Assembly (NCBI GenBank): GCA_009823505.1
Contig: VZQC01004717.1
Span: 1,237,053-1,301,052, forward strand
Direction: 5' to 3'
DNA from: Rhizomys pruinosus
Taxonomy: Eukaryota > Chordata > Mammalia > Rodentia > Spalacidae
Length of the DNA: 64,000 bases
Below the pieces are notes generated by a model, which was not told the origin of the DNA, searched no databases, and saw nothing but the letters and a program-made list of their open reading frames with translations. This document shows positions 1 to 10,660 of this stretch, piece by piece. Each line of letters opens with the position of its first letter. Within the stretch, counting starts at the first letter, position 1. Both the position numbers and the translations under genes were made by a program.

Positions 1-214
1 TTATTTTTATTAATGTACTGTCTGCATGTAGGTTTGTGCACCCGTGTCATGCAATGCGCGGAGGTCAGAAGAGGGTCTCAGATTCCCCGGAACTGGAGTT
101 CCTCCTGAATTGGAGTTACAGATGGTTCTTAGCTGCCATGTGGTGCTGGGATCTAACCCGGGTCCCTGCAAGAGCAGTCGGTGCTCTTAACAGCTATGAC
201 TTCTCTCCAGCCCC
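1..214 (-). mobile_element. B2 SINE, 3' tail cut by the window edge
   Basis: Read on the minus strand it starts with the B2 head (ggctggagag type; seen here as ctctccagcccc at 203-214) and contains the tRNA-like B box near 150. It has the internal 17-bp duplication typical of many B2 copies in this window (two ggagtt-containing units near 85-115). It sits in antisense L1 sequence that resumes at 215. Confidence 0.9.
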
Positions 215-2335
215 GTTTATTGATTTTTGTATGTTGAACCATCCCTGCATCCTGGTATGAATCCAACTTGGTCATGATGGATGATCTTCTTGATGTGGGT
301 CTATGCGATTTGCCAGTATCCTGTTTAGAATTTTGGCATCATTTTTCTTTAGGGAGATGGGTCTATTGTTCTCCCTTTTTGGTTGTATCTGTTGCCTGGT
401 TTTGGGAAATAAGTGATGCTGGCTTCGTAGAAGAATTGGGATATTTCCTCGGATTGTATCCTTCTAAACAGTTTCAGTAATAATGGTTGTAGGTCTTTAT
501 GAAATGTTTTATAATTCTGTCGCCGTGAAAACTGTCTGGGCCTGGGCTTTTTTCGTTGGGAAGTTTCTTACTACATCCCAATTTCTTCATTATTATGGGT
601 CTTTAAGCGGCCCGATTTCTCTTGTCAAGCTTTGGTGTTCCCAGGATTTCAGATATTCATCATTCTTTAGTTTTCAAATTTGGTAGATTAGGTTCTTGAA
701 TATTCCTGTATGATTTTCGATCTTTTCCTGTCTTTGTGAATTTCCCTTTTTATCTGGATGGTATTGATTTGGAGTTGTTTCCTTCTTTCTTTTTGTTAAC
801 TGGTAGAGGTCTGTCTATCTTGTTTACTTTCAAGAACCACTTTTGGATTCATTGATTTTTTTTGTATTGTTTTTCTTTGTTTCTATTTCATTGATTTTCT
901 GCTCTGATTTTGGTTATTTTTCCTGTCTGTTGCGTTAGGGTTCATCTGTTTGCCTTCAAGTGCTTTTTAGCTGCGAGTGGTAGATCATTCCACTTGTGCT
1001 CTTTCGTTTTTCTAATGTAGGCACCCAGGGCATAAACTTCCCTCTTAGGATGCTTTTAAGTATCCCATAGGTTTTTGTGTTGTGTTTTTTTTTCTTTTTT
1101 TCATATAATAGTTTTTTTCGTATTCTTTGACCCATTCATTTTTCAAGAGTGTGTTGTTTATCTCCATGTGTTCTTGTAGGCAGTAGGGCTATCCTAGAGT
1201 TGGTGTTGAGCTTATTGCACGTGGTCTGATAGAATGATGAAATATTTCAATTGGGGCTGGAGAGAACCTAGCAGTTAAGAGTGCCAATGCTTTTGCAAGA
1301 ACCCAGGTTCAAATCCCACACACCCACATGACGGCTGAGAACGTCTGTAACTCCAATTCTGGAGAACTCCCATCCCAGGGAACTGACACTCTCTCTGACC
1401 TCGTGGCATTGCACAACACGGGTGCACAGACCTACTTAGACAGTACATTCATACACAACAAAAATAAATAAAATTAAAAAAAAAGAAATTATTTCAATCT
1501 TTTTGTTTTTGTGGAGGTTTTTTTTCTGTGTCCCCAGTATGGGGTCATTTGGAAGAATGTTCCATGGGGTGCGTGAGTAGAAGTGTATTCCCTGGTATTA
1601 GGATGGAATATTCAATAGAGGTCTAGAGCCATTTGGTATCATATCTTCAGTTCAGAGTCTTTCTTTTGACCTATCCAAGGATAGTAGTTTCAGATGTGCC
1701 TTTGACCTACCAAGGACTCAGTGGGTATTGAAGTCCCTACTATGAGTGTACTGGGGTTAGTGTGTGACTTGTGCCTGTGAAAATTGTCTTTATAAAGTTG
1801 GGGCACCAGAGTTGGCATATATGTTCATAATTGTGAAATCTTCTTGGTGAATTTTCCTTTGAAAAAGTAATGGCTTTTGTTTGTCTCTTCTGATTTCTTT
1901 ACTTTGAAGTCTATTTGTCTGATATTAAAATAGCAACACCTGCTTTTCTTTTTGGTATCATTTGCTTGGAATATTTTTTTTCAATCCCTTCATGGAAGGG
2001 GTGGTGCCTGTCTTGAAGGTAAGATGTGTTCTTGTAGACAGCATTTGATGGATTCTGTTTCCTAATCCAATCTCCCAGAGATGTCTTTTGATTGGGGAAT
2101 TAGTCCATTAATATTTAAGGTTATGACTGATTAGGTTGTGTTGCTTCCTTTTGCTTTATCCATTTGCAGTTTGGGCTTTCAGATTTTTACTCTGCAGTTA
2201 TGTTTTTATTGATTTTCTCTTTCAGTGATAACCTGGGGGATGGTTGCTCCTTTCTTCTGATCTTTGAATTGCTTCCAGTATTTCTCTGAAGGGTTGGTTT
2301 TTCCGGACATGTTTCTTCAAGGTGGTTAGGCCAGG
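215..2335 (-). mobile_element. LINE-1 fragment, antisense: ORF2 RT/EN region back to ORF1 end
   Basis: On the minus strand this is degenerate rodent L1 running from ORF1 C-terminal sequence (near 2330) through the endonuclease region to the reverse transcriptase region (near 230). Hallmark antisense phrases are ttgaaccatccctgcatcc at 234-252 and the antisense of the endonuclease/linker region near 1000-1200. No intact ORF remains. A B2 splits it at 1253-1484. It directly abuts a sense L1 3' end at 2336, so it may be the inverted half of a twin-primed insertion. Confidence 0.8.
1253..1484 (+). mobile_element. B2 SINE inside antisense L1
   Basis: It begins ggggctggagag at 1253 and ends in an AAATAAA-type tail. 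Flanking copies of gaaatatttcaat (about 1239-1251) and gaaattatttcaat (about 1485-1498) are an imperfect target-site duplication. It carries the 17-bp internal duplication (aactccaattctggag / aactcccatcccaggg). Confidence 0.9.
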
Positions 2336-2772
2336 GGAATGACATCATGAGCTTTGCAGGAAAATGGCTAGAGCTAGAGGACATCATGCTGAGTGAAGTA
2401 ACACAGTCCCAGAAAAACAAACGACGAATGGTATCCCTCATCTGTGGATGCTAGTGCCAATTACCTAGTTGTAAGTATTTCTTGTGTAGGGCCCCCTGAG
2501 CTTTTGTCCAAAGCAGTTGGGAGTGATGCATATTGGAAACAACAACAACAACAACAACAACAACAGAAAGGGCTGGCTCGAAGAACTGACTGAAACGATG
2601 AAGTTCTGCTCAAAACAGTCAACTTCCTCATGGAGAATATTGAGAAAGACTGAGAAAGAGATGAAAGGCATGTTTGGCAGAATGCATGAGCTCTGGTGAG
2701 GTGGGGGGATGGGGGCAGGCACGGGTCTAGAGTTGTTAAAAAATAAAAATAAATTAAAAAAATATTTATTTA
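2336..2772 (+). mobile_element. LINE-1 3' end, sense
   Basis: It contains the ORF2 C-terminal sequence (ggctagagctagaggacatc, then agtgaagtaacacagtccca) followed by an L1 3'UTR with a (CAA)n run at about 2538-2564, a G-rich tract at 2700-2720 and an A-rich tail. The same ORF2 end is seen in the larger L1 at about 37860-37953. Confidence 0.8.
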
Positions 2773-2907
2773 GGCCAGGCATGGTAGTACATGCCTTTAA
2801 TGCCAGCATTTGGGAGGCAGAAGCAGGCAGATCTCTGGGAGTTCAAGCCCAGCCTGGTCTACAGCAAGTTACAGGCCAGCTGGGGCTACAGGAAAACCCT
2901 GTCTCAA
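2773..2907 (+). mobile_element. B1 SINE
   Basis: Starts ggccaggcatggtagtacat and runs through the usual gaggcagaagcaggcagat and agcctggtctaca blocks to tgtctcaaa. It is moderately diverged. It sits in the A-rich tail of the upstream L1. Confidence 0.9.
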
Positions 2908-3123
2908 ATACTTATTTTTCTTTTATGTGGATGAATGTATTCCTACATGTACATAAGTGCACCCATACTGTGCAATGCCCACAGAGGTTAGAAGAGAGTC
3001 TTGGATCCAGAAGAAAGCTGGAGTTACAGATGGTTGTTAGCTACTATGCTGGTGCTGAGAACAAAATCTTAGTCCTCTGCAAAAGCAGCCAGTGCTCTTA
3101 ACCACTGAGAAATCTCTCCGGCC
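2908..3123 (-). mobile_element. B2 SINE (older)
   Basis: Minus-strand B2 ending at ctctccggcc. It has no 17-bp internal duplication and many substitutions, so it is older than most B2 copies here. Confidence 0.85.
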
Positions 3124-4440
3124 TAGTTTGTGCTTATTTTGAAATAGTCTAATCAATTTTTAAAAGACAATTTTGCTGGATATAGCAATAAGTCGGCAGT
3201 TATTTACCTTTAGGGCCTATCATGTTACAATCACTTGGATGTGAGTGTTTCTGTACAAAAATACTATTCTAATGTGTTTGCTTTTATAAGTGAATTGGCA
3301 TTTTTTTCTTTTATAGCTTTTAATATTTCTTTGTTTTATAATTTTGGCATTCACTAGAGCCTGGTTAAACTACTAAGCATCACATACTGGAAAGAGACTG
3401 GCTGCCTTCTCCCAGCAGCCGTTGGTTGCCTATACTTCCTCATATAAGGTTGGGATTTCTTACTCACTTTTCCACATCTATGCTGGGAATTTGTTTAGTT
3501 CGAGATTGTATGGGACTTGTGCATGCTGGTTACCATTGCTGTGAGTTTGTATGAGTAATTGACAAGTTTTTCTAGAAAATTATTTCCTTTTGGTCCTCTA
3601 CCACTTCTGGCTCTTACAATATTTCTTCCCCCTCTTCTGCAATGATCCCTGAATCTTGGGAGGCAGAGATTTAATATAGTTGTCCTATTCATGGATAAGC
3701 ACTCTGCAGCCTCTTGTTCTCTGCACATTGGCTAGTTGTTAATTTTCTGTGTTAACCACCATCTGCTATATAAGGAAGCCTCTGTACTGAGAGTGTAGCA
3801 GTAAGTCATTTGGAGTCAGTTTAATACTATAACTATTTAGTAGAAAAATTATTATTGGGGTCTCCCCTATGGCCTGTGAACTATATACTAGCCTCAGGTT
3901 CCTATCAACATCAAGTATGAAGTAGACCTTAAATCCAATTAGAATGTGATTGGTTACTCCCACAATATTTGTGCCACTATTGCATTGGTGAGCATATCTT
4001 GACAGGCCAGTTGTAGTTTGCAGGACTTATGGCTGGATAGTGTTGATGATTATTTTTTCGGTCAGGTAGCATGCATAGCACCTTCCAGCACTATGAAAGT
4101 TAGCCAGTAGCTAAGACTTTGGAGTCAATACCAGCTTAAGTTTTCCTTGTTTGTTCTATATCTCATATATGTAGTGTTCTCAGAAATATGCCTTTACCGT
4201 GAAGTGCTAATGCGTAACCAAAAGCAGGGACAGAGGCAAATAGTGTTTGAAGGTATAGGACCCTTGGTCAACAGCTTCAAGGGAGGGAGTCCATTCCTGA
4301 CATTGGCTTTTTTTTTATCTTAGCTCCTTTTACTCCATGGCTTGGAATAGGTTTGGTCTCCTATGCATATTTCAGAGTTCTTGAAACTTAAGCATGTTTA
4401 TTTTTAAAAATTAATTTTCGAATGCAATATTCCCTCCATC
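3124..4440 (-). mobile_element. Lx-type LINE-1: ORF1 end and 3'UTR, antisense
   Basis: The first part (near 3170-3230) reads on the minus strand as an L1 ORF1 C-terminal remnant (antisense ttttgctggatatagcaata). From about 3360 it matches the long rodent Lx-type 3'UTR, which recurs diverged at 45595-49150: both copies share the gttaaccaccatctgc-like stretch and the block around tttgtgccactat. There are no coding ORFs. Confidence 0.7.
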
Positions 4441-4875
4441 TTCTCCTCCATCTCTAACGGTTTTTCTTCTGCTCAGTCAAGTCTATTGGTGATGTATTTC
4501 ACGGTTTTTTTATTTGTTGTGTTTTTAACATTTCTTTCTCCCCTCCCTCCAACCTTAATTTCCTTGCTCAAATTTTCCGACTTTCTCAGCTGGGCTGCTA
4601 GCTTTCTCCATCGGGTCTGGAATTGAAGCCCTTCCTTCATATGTTGTTTGTGTCTCTCCTCTTTGAAGTCATGGATTGCATTCACAAGTAAACATTTGAT
4701 ATTTTCATTGGGCATTTTACCCATTTCATTCTCTTTGAACTCAGAAGTTGAGGATTTGTGATCCTGTGGCACAGTCATGTTCTCTTGCTTTTTCACACTT
4801 CTCTTTTTGTGTTGTGATTTGTGCATTTGTTGGTTTGTATATCTGAAGATCTCAGTGAATAGCATACTTTTCCTG
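4441..4875 (-). pseudogene. L1/HAL1 ORF1-like remnant (tentative)
   Basis: A 130-codon minus-strand frame (4865 to 4473) encodes a very charged, Lys/Glu-rich, likely coiled-coil protein. One segment (about residues 35-85) reads like the N-terminal part of old L1/HAL1 ORF1 proteins: a PxDH..S motif, an acidic stretch, then a helix rich in K, E and Q. It follows L1 3'UTR sequence directly. The family assignment is by eye and weak. No promoter, splice sites or host gene are apparent, so it is not called as a gene. Confidence 0.35.
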
Positions 4876-5284
4876 ATCCCGGTTCCACTCAGAAAGGAGA
4901 AAGACTGCTATAATAATAAGACTAAATTATATAAATATACTTAAAATTAATAAAAGTTCACTTATATGTCCCCAGTAAACATAGAGCAGAAAATGCCCCA
5001 AATAATGTATAGTGCATTATAAAGTTAAAAGATCAGTTAAGATAAATGTAAAAATAATGACTAATGAGATAAAGGAAGGGAAGAGAAGGAGGAAAATAGA
5101 AGGATCTAGAATCACCTAGACAAATCCTCTGGTGTGTCTCTAACAGATTTCTAGATTGGCTTAATTGAAATGGGAAGACTCCTCCTGAATATGGGTAGCA
5201 CTATCTGTGGTCTGGGGTCATGAACTGAATAAGTCAAGGACTTTCTCCTTTAGAAAGTGAGCTGAATACCAGTCTAGCTTATAT
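4876..5284. other. Intronic, AT-rich, no feature recognised
   Basis: A and T-rich sequence without a supported gene. It may be decayed repeat, but I could not match it to a family. Confidence 0.5.
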
Positions 5285-5465
5285 CATAGCTTTCTACTTC
5301 CTGACTGTGGATGCAAAGTGACTAGCTGCTTCATACTCTTACTGTTGTGATTTCCCTGCTATGATGGATGGCAACTCCTGACTATGTGTCAAATAAACTC
5401 TTCCTTCCTTTTAAGCTGCTTTTGTCAAATATTTTGTCACACAAAGAAAGGTAACAAAACAATAA
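5285..5465 (+). mobile_element. LTR fragment, rodent MaLR-type (3' part)
   Basis: It contains the motif block ctatgatggatggcaac ... caaataaactcttcc ... tgcttttgtcaaatatttt, the 3' half of the solo LTR seen complete at 6937-7310. The 5' half is missing. Confidence 0.55.
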
Positions 5466-5929
5466 CAGTAACATACAATAACAAAAAATACATGAACAAA
5501 ACTAGACAAATGTAATAAAAGAATTCACTTTAATAGCTTCCCTTCTTTGTGTAATAGCTTCTGTTTGCCACATTCAGCTTTGCAACTTTCTGTGGCCTGG
5601 CTCTCCAACTTTCCAAGACTCCTTGGTTCGTACATTCTTGGGTATTAGTGGTGTAGATAGGATTTCTCCCAAGGGTCCAGGTAGTAGGGGAAGCAAACAC
5701 AGAACATGTATAGGTGGATGTGTCTCCATACTTTGAAAACCTGCTAAGCATTAATTATCCCGATGGAGAGATGTGCCTGGGATATCAACTAGTCCTCTGC
5801 AGTTTCTGAGTTCTTAGTTTCTACAGCAGTGAAGCTCAGGGTTCCCGAGGTTGATCTTCACATATCGCATCATTCACTCTTGTAGCAGCTGCTGTACAGG
5901 GCCCAAAGCCAAGAGAAAGGACAGTGGTT
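5466..5929. other. Intronic sequence, nothing recognised
   Basis: A 73-codon minus-strand frame at 5530-5751 has no recognisable domain. No repeat could be named. Confidence 0.5.
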
Positions 5930-6453
5930 TCAAGGAACTTTCCTCAGAAGGGCTTACCGTTTGGGTCATTTTTGTTTCTGTTGTTTTGTGATAAAATATA
6001 CCTAATAAGTTATGCCTTTTTAAATGTTTTTCAAGTACATAATTCTGTAGCATTAAGTATATTCACAATGCTAACTAACCATCATTACTATTTATTTCCA
6101 AAACATTTTGTCCTCATAATCAGAACACTCTACGTAATAAGTAATAGCTCCCGTATCTCATTCCTCGAGGTCCCTGGTAACTTCTAGTGTACTTTTTGTC
6201 TCTATGAATTTACTTGTTACAAACATCACACAAGTGGCTCATATAATATTTACCCTTTTGCGACTGGCTTATTTCGCTCAGCCTAATATCGTTAATGATC
6301 ATCTCTGTTGTATGCATGTCAGCAGTCTGCTTCTTGGCTCATGATCTTCGATTCTATTGAGTACATAAAATTGTGTTTATCCATTCTTCTATTGATGGAT
6401 ATATGGGATGTTTGACTCATTTTGACTTTATGCTTAATGTTATGACTGTTGAT
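5930..6453 (-). mobile_element. Ancient mammalian L1 (L1M-like) 3' region, antisense
   Basis: On the + strand it shows the widely shared L1M antisense block: a heat of phrases such as acacaagtggctcatataat, cttttgcgactggcttattt, then tttatccattcttctattgatgga. It is strongly diverged, as expected for an insertion older than rodents. Confidence 0.7.
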
Positions 6454-6490
6454 GTATGTATGTATGTATGTATGTATGTATGTATGTATG
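6454..6490 (+). repeat. (TATG)n microsatellite
   Basis: About nine perfect tetranucleotide units at the end of the ancient L1. Confidence 0.95.
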
Positions 6491-6580
6491 AATTAACTCA
6501 TACATTCTTATAATATCAATTCTTATAATAGCTCCATAAGTTTAGGGCACATTTTGTCTCTTACAAGGAAGGTCATGGAA

Positions 6581-6753
6581 GCCAGGTGTGGTGGCACATG
6601 CCTTTAATCCTAGCACTTGGGAGGCAGAAGCAGGTGTATCTTTGTGAGTTCAAAGCCAGCCTGGTCTACAGAGTGAGTTCCAGGACAGCTGGGACTACAG
6701 GGAGACCCTGTCTCGAAAAGACCAAAAAAAAATAACAACAAAACAAAACAAAA
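6581..6753 (+). mobile_element. B1 SINE with TSD
   Basis: Starts gccaggtgtggtggcacatg and has an A-rich tail with (CAAAA) units. The TSD is acaaggaaggtcatggaa at 6563-6580, and again with one change from 6754. Confidence 0.95.
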
Positions 6754-6936
6754 ACAAGGAAGGTCATAGAAACCAATATTCCATTCTGCAATTGTGACTA
6801 CTATACACTCTCTGAATAGCAAGTACACCATGCTCCTTTTAATAAGAACTGTGTTCTTTTGTTCCTTTGAGCTTATTCTATGTCCTGGAGATAGTATATG
6901 CATTATTTCTAATTCCTTAAGTTATTCTCATGAGTG

Positions 6937-7310
6937 TGTTTGGTGGTTTGAATGAGAAATATGCCCCATTTGAACACCTGATCCTTAGCTAGTGGCACTC
7001 TCTGGGAAGGTTCTGGAATCTTTAGGAGGTGGAGCTTTGCTGGAGGAAGTACCTTATTGGGGGTGGGCTTTTATGGTTTTATAGCCTGGCCCCACTTCCT
7101 GTTTTTATTCTATGCTCCTTGTGTGGATGGAATGAGGTCTCGTGTTTCCTGCCTGCCAGGTGGGCCTCCTGTTCCTACGGCTATGTCTTGCTAAGCATGT
7201 TGGATTGTATCCCTCTTGCAACTGTGAGATTAAAAACAAAAACAAACTTTTCTCCTCTAAGTTGCTTTTGGTCATGGCGTTTTACCACAGCAATAGAAAA
7301 ATAAGTAATA
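6937..7310 (+). mobile_element. Solo LTR, rodent MaLR-type
   Basis: It opens with ggtggtttgaatgagaa, has the tggaggaagtacc and gggggtgggcttt blocks, and closes with gtcatggcgttttaccacagcaatag. This is the sense orientation of the LTRs that flank the minus-strand elements at 21555-23336 and 46243-48563. No internal sequence is attached. Confidence 0.65.
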
Positions 7311-7528
7311 GGGGCTGGAGAGATGGCTCAGTGGTTAAGAGCACTGACTGCTCTTGCAGAGGACCCGGGTTTGATTCCCAGCACCCACATGGTGACTAAG
7401 AACCGTCTTTAACTCCAGTTCCAGGGGAATCTGACGCCCTCTTCTTACCTCCATGGCATTGCACGACAGAGGTGCACCAACCTACATGCAGACGGTACAC
7501 TCATACACATTAGAAAAAAAAAAAAAAG
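7311..7528 (+). mobile_element. B2 SINE at the end of a solo LTR
   Basis: Full-length B2 beginning ggggctggagagatggctca. The TSD is about aaaataagtaatag at 7298-7311 and aaaagtaagtaatag at 7529-7543. It lacks the 17-bp internal duplication. Confidence 0.9.
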
Positions 7529-7543
7529 AAAAGTAAGTAATAG

Positions 7544-8314
7544 AGTAGGCTTAATCCTGTATTACAGGGGAAAACAATGCTGGTCTGAGAAGCTGAATAG
7601 TGGCCATGGAAATGCCCACCACATGGGCTTGCTTTACCGAGCCTCCTAGTGTCTCAGTGCAGTACACAAATGGTTCCTGGGGACCCAAGATGACCCCTTT
7701 TCTGGTTAGATCACAGAGAAGTGAATTGTCTGAGGTGCAGATGGTAGGAGCACTGCAGGGTAGAGGCTTAGGACTCCAGGACTCCACAGCTACAGAGACG
7801 TTCTAATCTAGGTCCCAATTGAGACCTGATACTGAAAAGAAGAAAGTCACTGTTTTTTACTCTTTCTAAACTCTTGACCAGTGGCTAGTCCAGTAAAGAC
7901 GGAAGAACATGGATGATTCTTTCCATGGCTGCCCAAATTTGGAAAACACACACAAAAGAAATTATGCAGACCTCACCCAGACAAAACATTTGCCTAACCT
8001 ATGAGGACTGATTTTCAACACTTCTGAAATAGTTACCTATTTAGATCACTTTTGTTTGTATTTATTTAGCCATGAAAATAAAGCCATGTTCCATTAATCC
8101 ATTCCTATCTTAATCTTTGACAATCCCACTTGAAACTGCTTTTGGGTCTCAATACTTTTCTTTCCTAATTTTGTAGCTAACACACAAAATAATTCAGACT
8201 GTCCCTTTACAAAATGCTAAAAATACACTGTCTTCCCTTTTAGAGGGCAATGTCTTGGGTGCAGAACCTTCATGGCTAATTTTCCCTTGTTTTTTTTTTT
8301 TTCTTTTTTTCCAG
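7544..8314 (+). other. 3' end of Dnajc5b first intron, unique sequence
   Basis: No repeat or gene recognised until the polypyrimidine tract at 8288-8313 that precedes the first coding exon. Two overlapping frames near 7551-7806 lie on opposite strands and show no domain. Confidence 0.6.
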
Positions 8315-8323
8315 CTTGAGAAA

Positions 8324-8442
8324 ATGGCATGTAACGTACCTAACCAAAGACAGCGGACTATGTCAACTTGTGGAGAAGCTCTATATGAAATTCTTGGCCT
8401 GCATAAGGGAGCCTCAAATGAAGAAATTAAGAAAACCTACAG
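8324..8442 (+). CDS. Dnajc5b: Dnajc5b, first coding exon (J-domain start)
   Basis: This exon encodes residues 1-39 and two bases of codon 40 of DnaJ homolog subfamily C member 5B, cysteine-string protein beta. The exon begins at 8315 after a T-rich tract and CAG; the start codon is at 8324 and the donor is CAG|gtacag at 8443. The peptide has the short polar N-terminus (NQRQRTMST, residues 7-15) and then the first J-domain helices: [20 protein letters not shown] at residues 19-38. Serine 14 lies in the RxxST context that is a PKA phosphorylation site in CSP-alpha (family knowledge). CSP proteins recruit Hsc70 to vesicle membranes; the beta form is known mainly from testis. The frame continues exactly into the exon at 57979 (AG|A, Arg40). 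No frameshift or stop is seen, so the gene looks functional. The 5'UTR exon is not in the window. Confidence 0.95.
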
Positions 8443-8609
8443 GTACAGAAGAAGTTCACTGGGGTCTTTCCTGTGTTACTAGTGGTAGTTATCTCATGAG
8501 TGGCTCTGAGATAAGACATCAGCTTCTTGTCGAAACAAGGGGATGCCATGTTTCCTGTTCTCTGACATCAGCAGTTCAGAAGAGACAGGTGTAGCAATGA
8601 GGTTTTGGA

Positions 8610-8819
8610 AATACTTTATTTTTCATTTTATGTGTATGACTGTATTGCCTGCATGTGTGTAAGTATACCTGTGTCATGCAGTACCTGCAGAGGTCAGAAG
8701 AGGATATTGGATTCCCTTGGAACTGGAGTTATAGACAGTTGTTAGCTGCCATGTGGGTGCTGGGAATCGAACATGGATCCTCTGACTGCTCTTAACCACT
8801 GAGCCCTCACTCCAGCCCC
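8610..8819 (-). mobile_element. B2 SINE with TSD
   Basis: Minus-strand B2 ending cactccagcccc. Flanks agcaatgaggtttt (about 8594-8607) and ggcaatgagtttta (from about 8821) form an imperfect TSD. It lies only 170 bp past the first coding exon. Confidence 0.9.
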
Positions 8820-8975
8820 TGGCAATGAGTTTTAAAAGAATCACCTTCTGATGTCAGGCCTAGGGAAAGGGTAGTTGGTGTTCTAGACTGGGAAGAGAGT
8901 CATAGAGAGAGAGGGAGGGATTAAATCTCAACAGCTGAGATTTAACCTGTGTGATGTAGCATTACTAAGTCTGGT

Positions 8976-9191
8976 GGCAAGATTATTTTATTATTATTTA
9001 TTATTATTTTATGTGTCTGAGCATTTTGCCTGCATGTATGTAAGTACACTCATGCAATGCAATGCCCACAGATGTCAGAAGAGGAACTGGAATCACAGAT
9101 AGTTATTAACCATCATGTGGGTGCCGGGAATCAAACGCAGGTCCTCTGCAAGAGCAGCCAGTTCTCTTAACCACTAAGTCAACTCTCCACT
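8976..9191 (-). mobile_element. B2 SINE (old, diverged)
   Basis: Minus-strand B2 with a TTATT-rich tail copy and tctcttaaccactaag near its head. A G9 run follows at about 9212. Confidence 0.8.
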
Positions 9192-9840
9192 GTGGAAAGA
9201 TTTATTTTTAATGGGGGGGGGTGTTTGTCACAAATATTGTATTGTAAGCTATGCTAGTCAGGCCTTTGATGTTAATCTTTTCATAGCTGACATAATTCTA
9301 ACTTATTTACCTTAGGGAAAAATAAAGCTAGCCTTTTACTAAAAACTCAAGAACTAACAATATATATTTAGTATAAAATAATTTGCTAATTATAGAAAAA
9401 TTTAAATAATCGAAAATGAGAAGTACCTATAATTTTTACTTAAATTAATTTTTGTTAATATTTTGTTTCCTCATCCTTTTCCTGTCTAGAAAAGTTAGTC
9501 AAAGATTAAGTTGACTATGTTTATATTTTCCAACTATCTTTCTTCCTCCTAAGTCCTATGATAAAGGCATCTTGGTGTTATTAAATATTCTGTTTTAATG
9601 CTTATAGCCTATATTTGTTCTTAGTTTATCTAATCATTTTTCAAGCTATTACTTAACAAGGAAATTATTTTAATTTCCCCCTTTTCTTAATAAGCTTTAT
9701 ATAAAATCATGGTATCTGTTTCCAATTATTTCCTAATTAAGGAATAAAACTGTGTCTTTATATGTAAAAAAATGAATCAAATATAATATCAATGGCTTCT
9801 TGATTCTGTCTTGAATTGGATTTTAAAAACTTAAAGGTCA
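9192..9840. other. Intronic, AT-rich, no feature recognised
   Basis: Unique AT-rich sequence; the right end supplies the outer TSD (aaaacttaaaggtc) of the following B2-B1 pair. Confidence 0.55.
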
Positions 9841-10059
9841 GGCTGGAGAGATGGCCTAGCGGTTAAGAGCTCCGACCACTCTTACAGAGGACCCGGGTTC
9901 GATCCCCAGCACACACATGGCGGCTGAGAACTGTCTTTAATTCCAGTTCCAGGGGAATCCGACACCCTCTTCTAACCTCCGCAGCATTGCATGACACGGG
10001 TGCACAAACTTACATGCAGACAGTACATTCATACACATACAAAAATAAATAAAATTTAG
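9841..10059 (+). mobile_element. B2 SINE, first half of a B2-B1 composite
   Basis: Begins ggctggagagatggcctagc and ends in an aaaataaataaaattt tail, directly followed by a B1. The TSD aaaacttaaaggtc lies before this B2 (about 9826-9839) and after the B1 (about 10290-10303), so the two share one outer duplication. Confidence 0.95.
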
Positions 10060-10225
10060 TGCCGGGCTTGGTGGTGCACGCCTTTAGTCCTAGCACTTGG
10101 GAGGCAGAGGCAGGCAGATCTTTGTGAGTTCAAGGCCAGCCTGGTCTACAGAGTGAGTTCCAGGACAGCTGGGGCTACAGGGAGACCCTGTCTCGAAAAG
10201 ACCAAAATAAAAATAAAAATAAAAA

Positions 10226-10266
<41 letters not shown>

Positions 10267-10289
10267 AATTAAAAAACAAAAAACCCCCA
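10060..10289 (+). mobile_element. B1 SINE in the B2 tail, with (AAAT)n expansion
   Basis: Starts tgccgggcttggtggtgcac in the tail of the B2 before it. Its own tail has expanded to (AAAAT)n/(AAAT)n at about 10203-10266. An aaataaataaaatt string on both sides could be its private TSD in the A-rich B2 tail. Confidence 0.95.
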
Positions 10290-10453
10290 AAACTTAAAGG
10301 TCTTTCTTAATGTATGGAATTTCAAAATTTTGAAGTAGACAAATTGTTAGTCATTTCTGTTGTGTCTTTTGTCTTGTCATGGTTAAAGCCTCTCAGTTAC
10401 AATTTTATAAAAATAATGACTCCTATCTTCTTTTAGTACATTTATGATCTTGT

Positions 10454-10660
10454 GGGGCTGGAGCAATGGCTCAGTGGTTAAGAGCATTGGTTGTTCTTGC
10501 AGAGGACCTGGGTTGGATTCCCAGCAACCACATGTTGGCTAACAACCATCTATAGTTCCAGTTCCAGGGGATCCATAGTCTTTCTGCCTCTGTGGGCATT
10601 ACATGACAAGGGTGCACTTAAATATATGCAGGCTGTGTACTCATACACATAAAATAAGAA
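10454..10660 (+). mobile_element. B2 SINE (older, no internal duplication)
   Basis: Begins ggggctggagcaatggctca; ends tcatacacataaaataaga. Confidence 0.9.

Noticed and set aside
4473..4865. A stand-alone gene for a charged 130-residue protein
   Set aside because: Adjoins L1 3'UTR sequence, resembles L1/HAL1 ORF1 composition and has no supporting gene structure.
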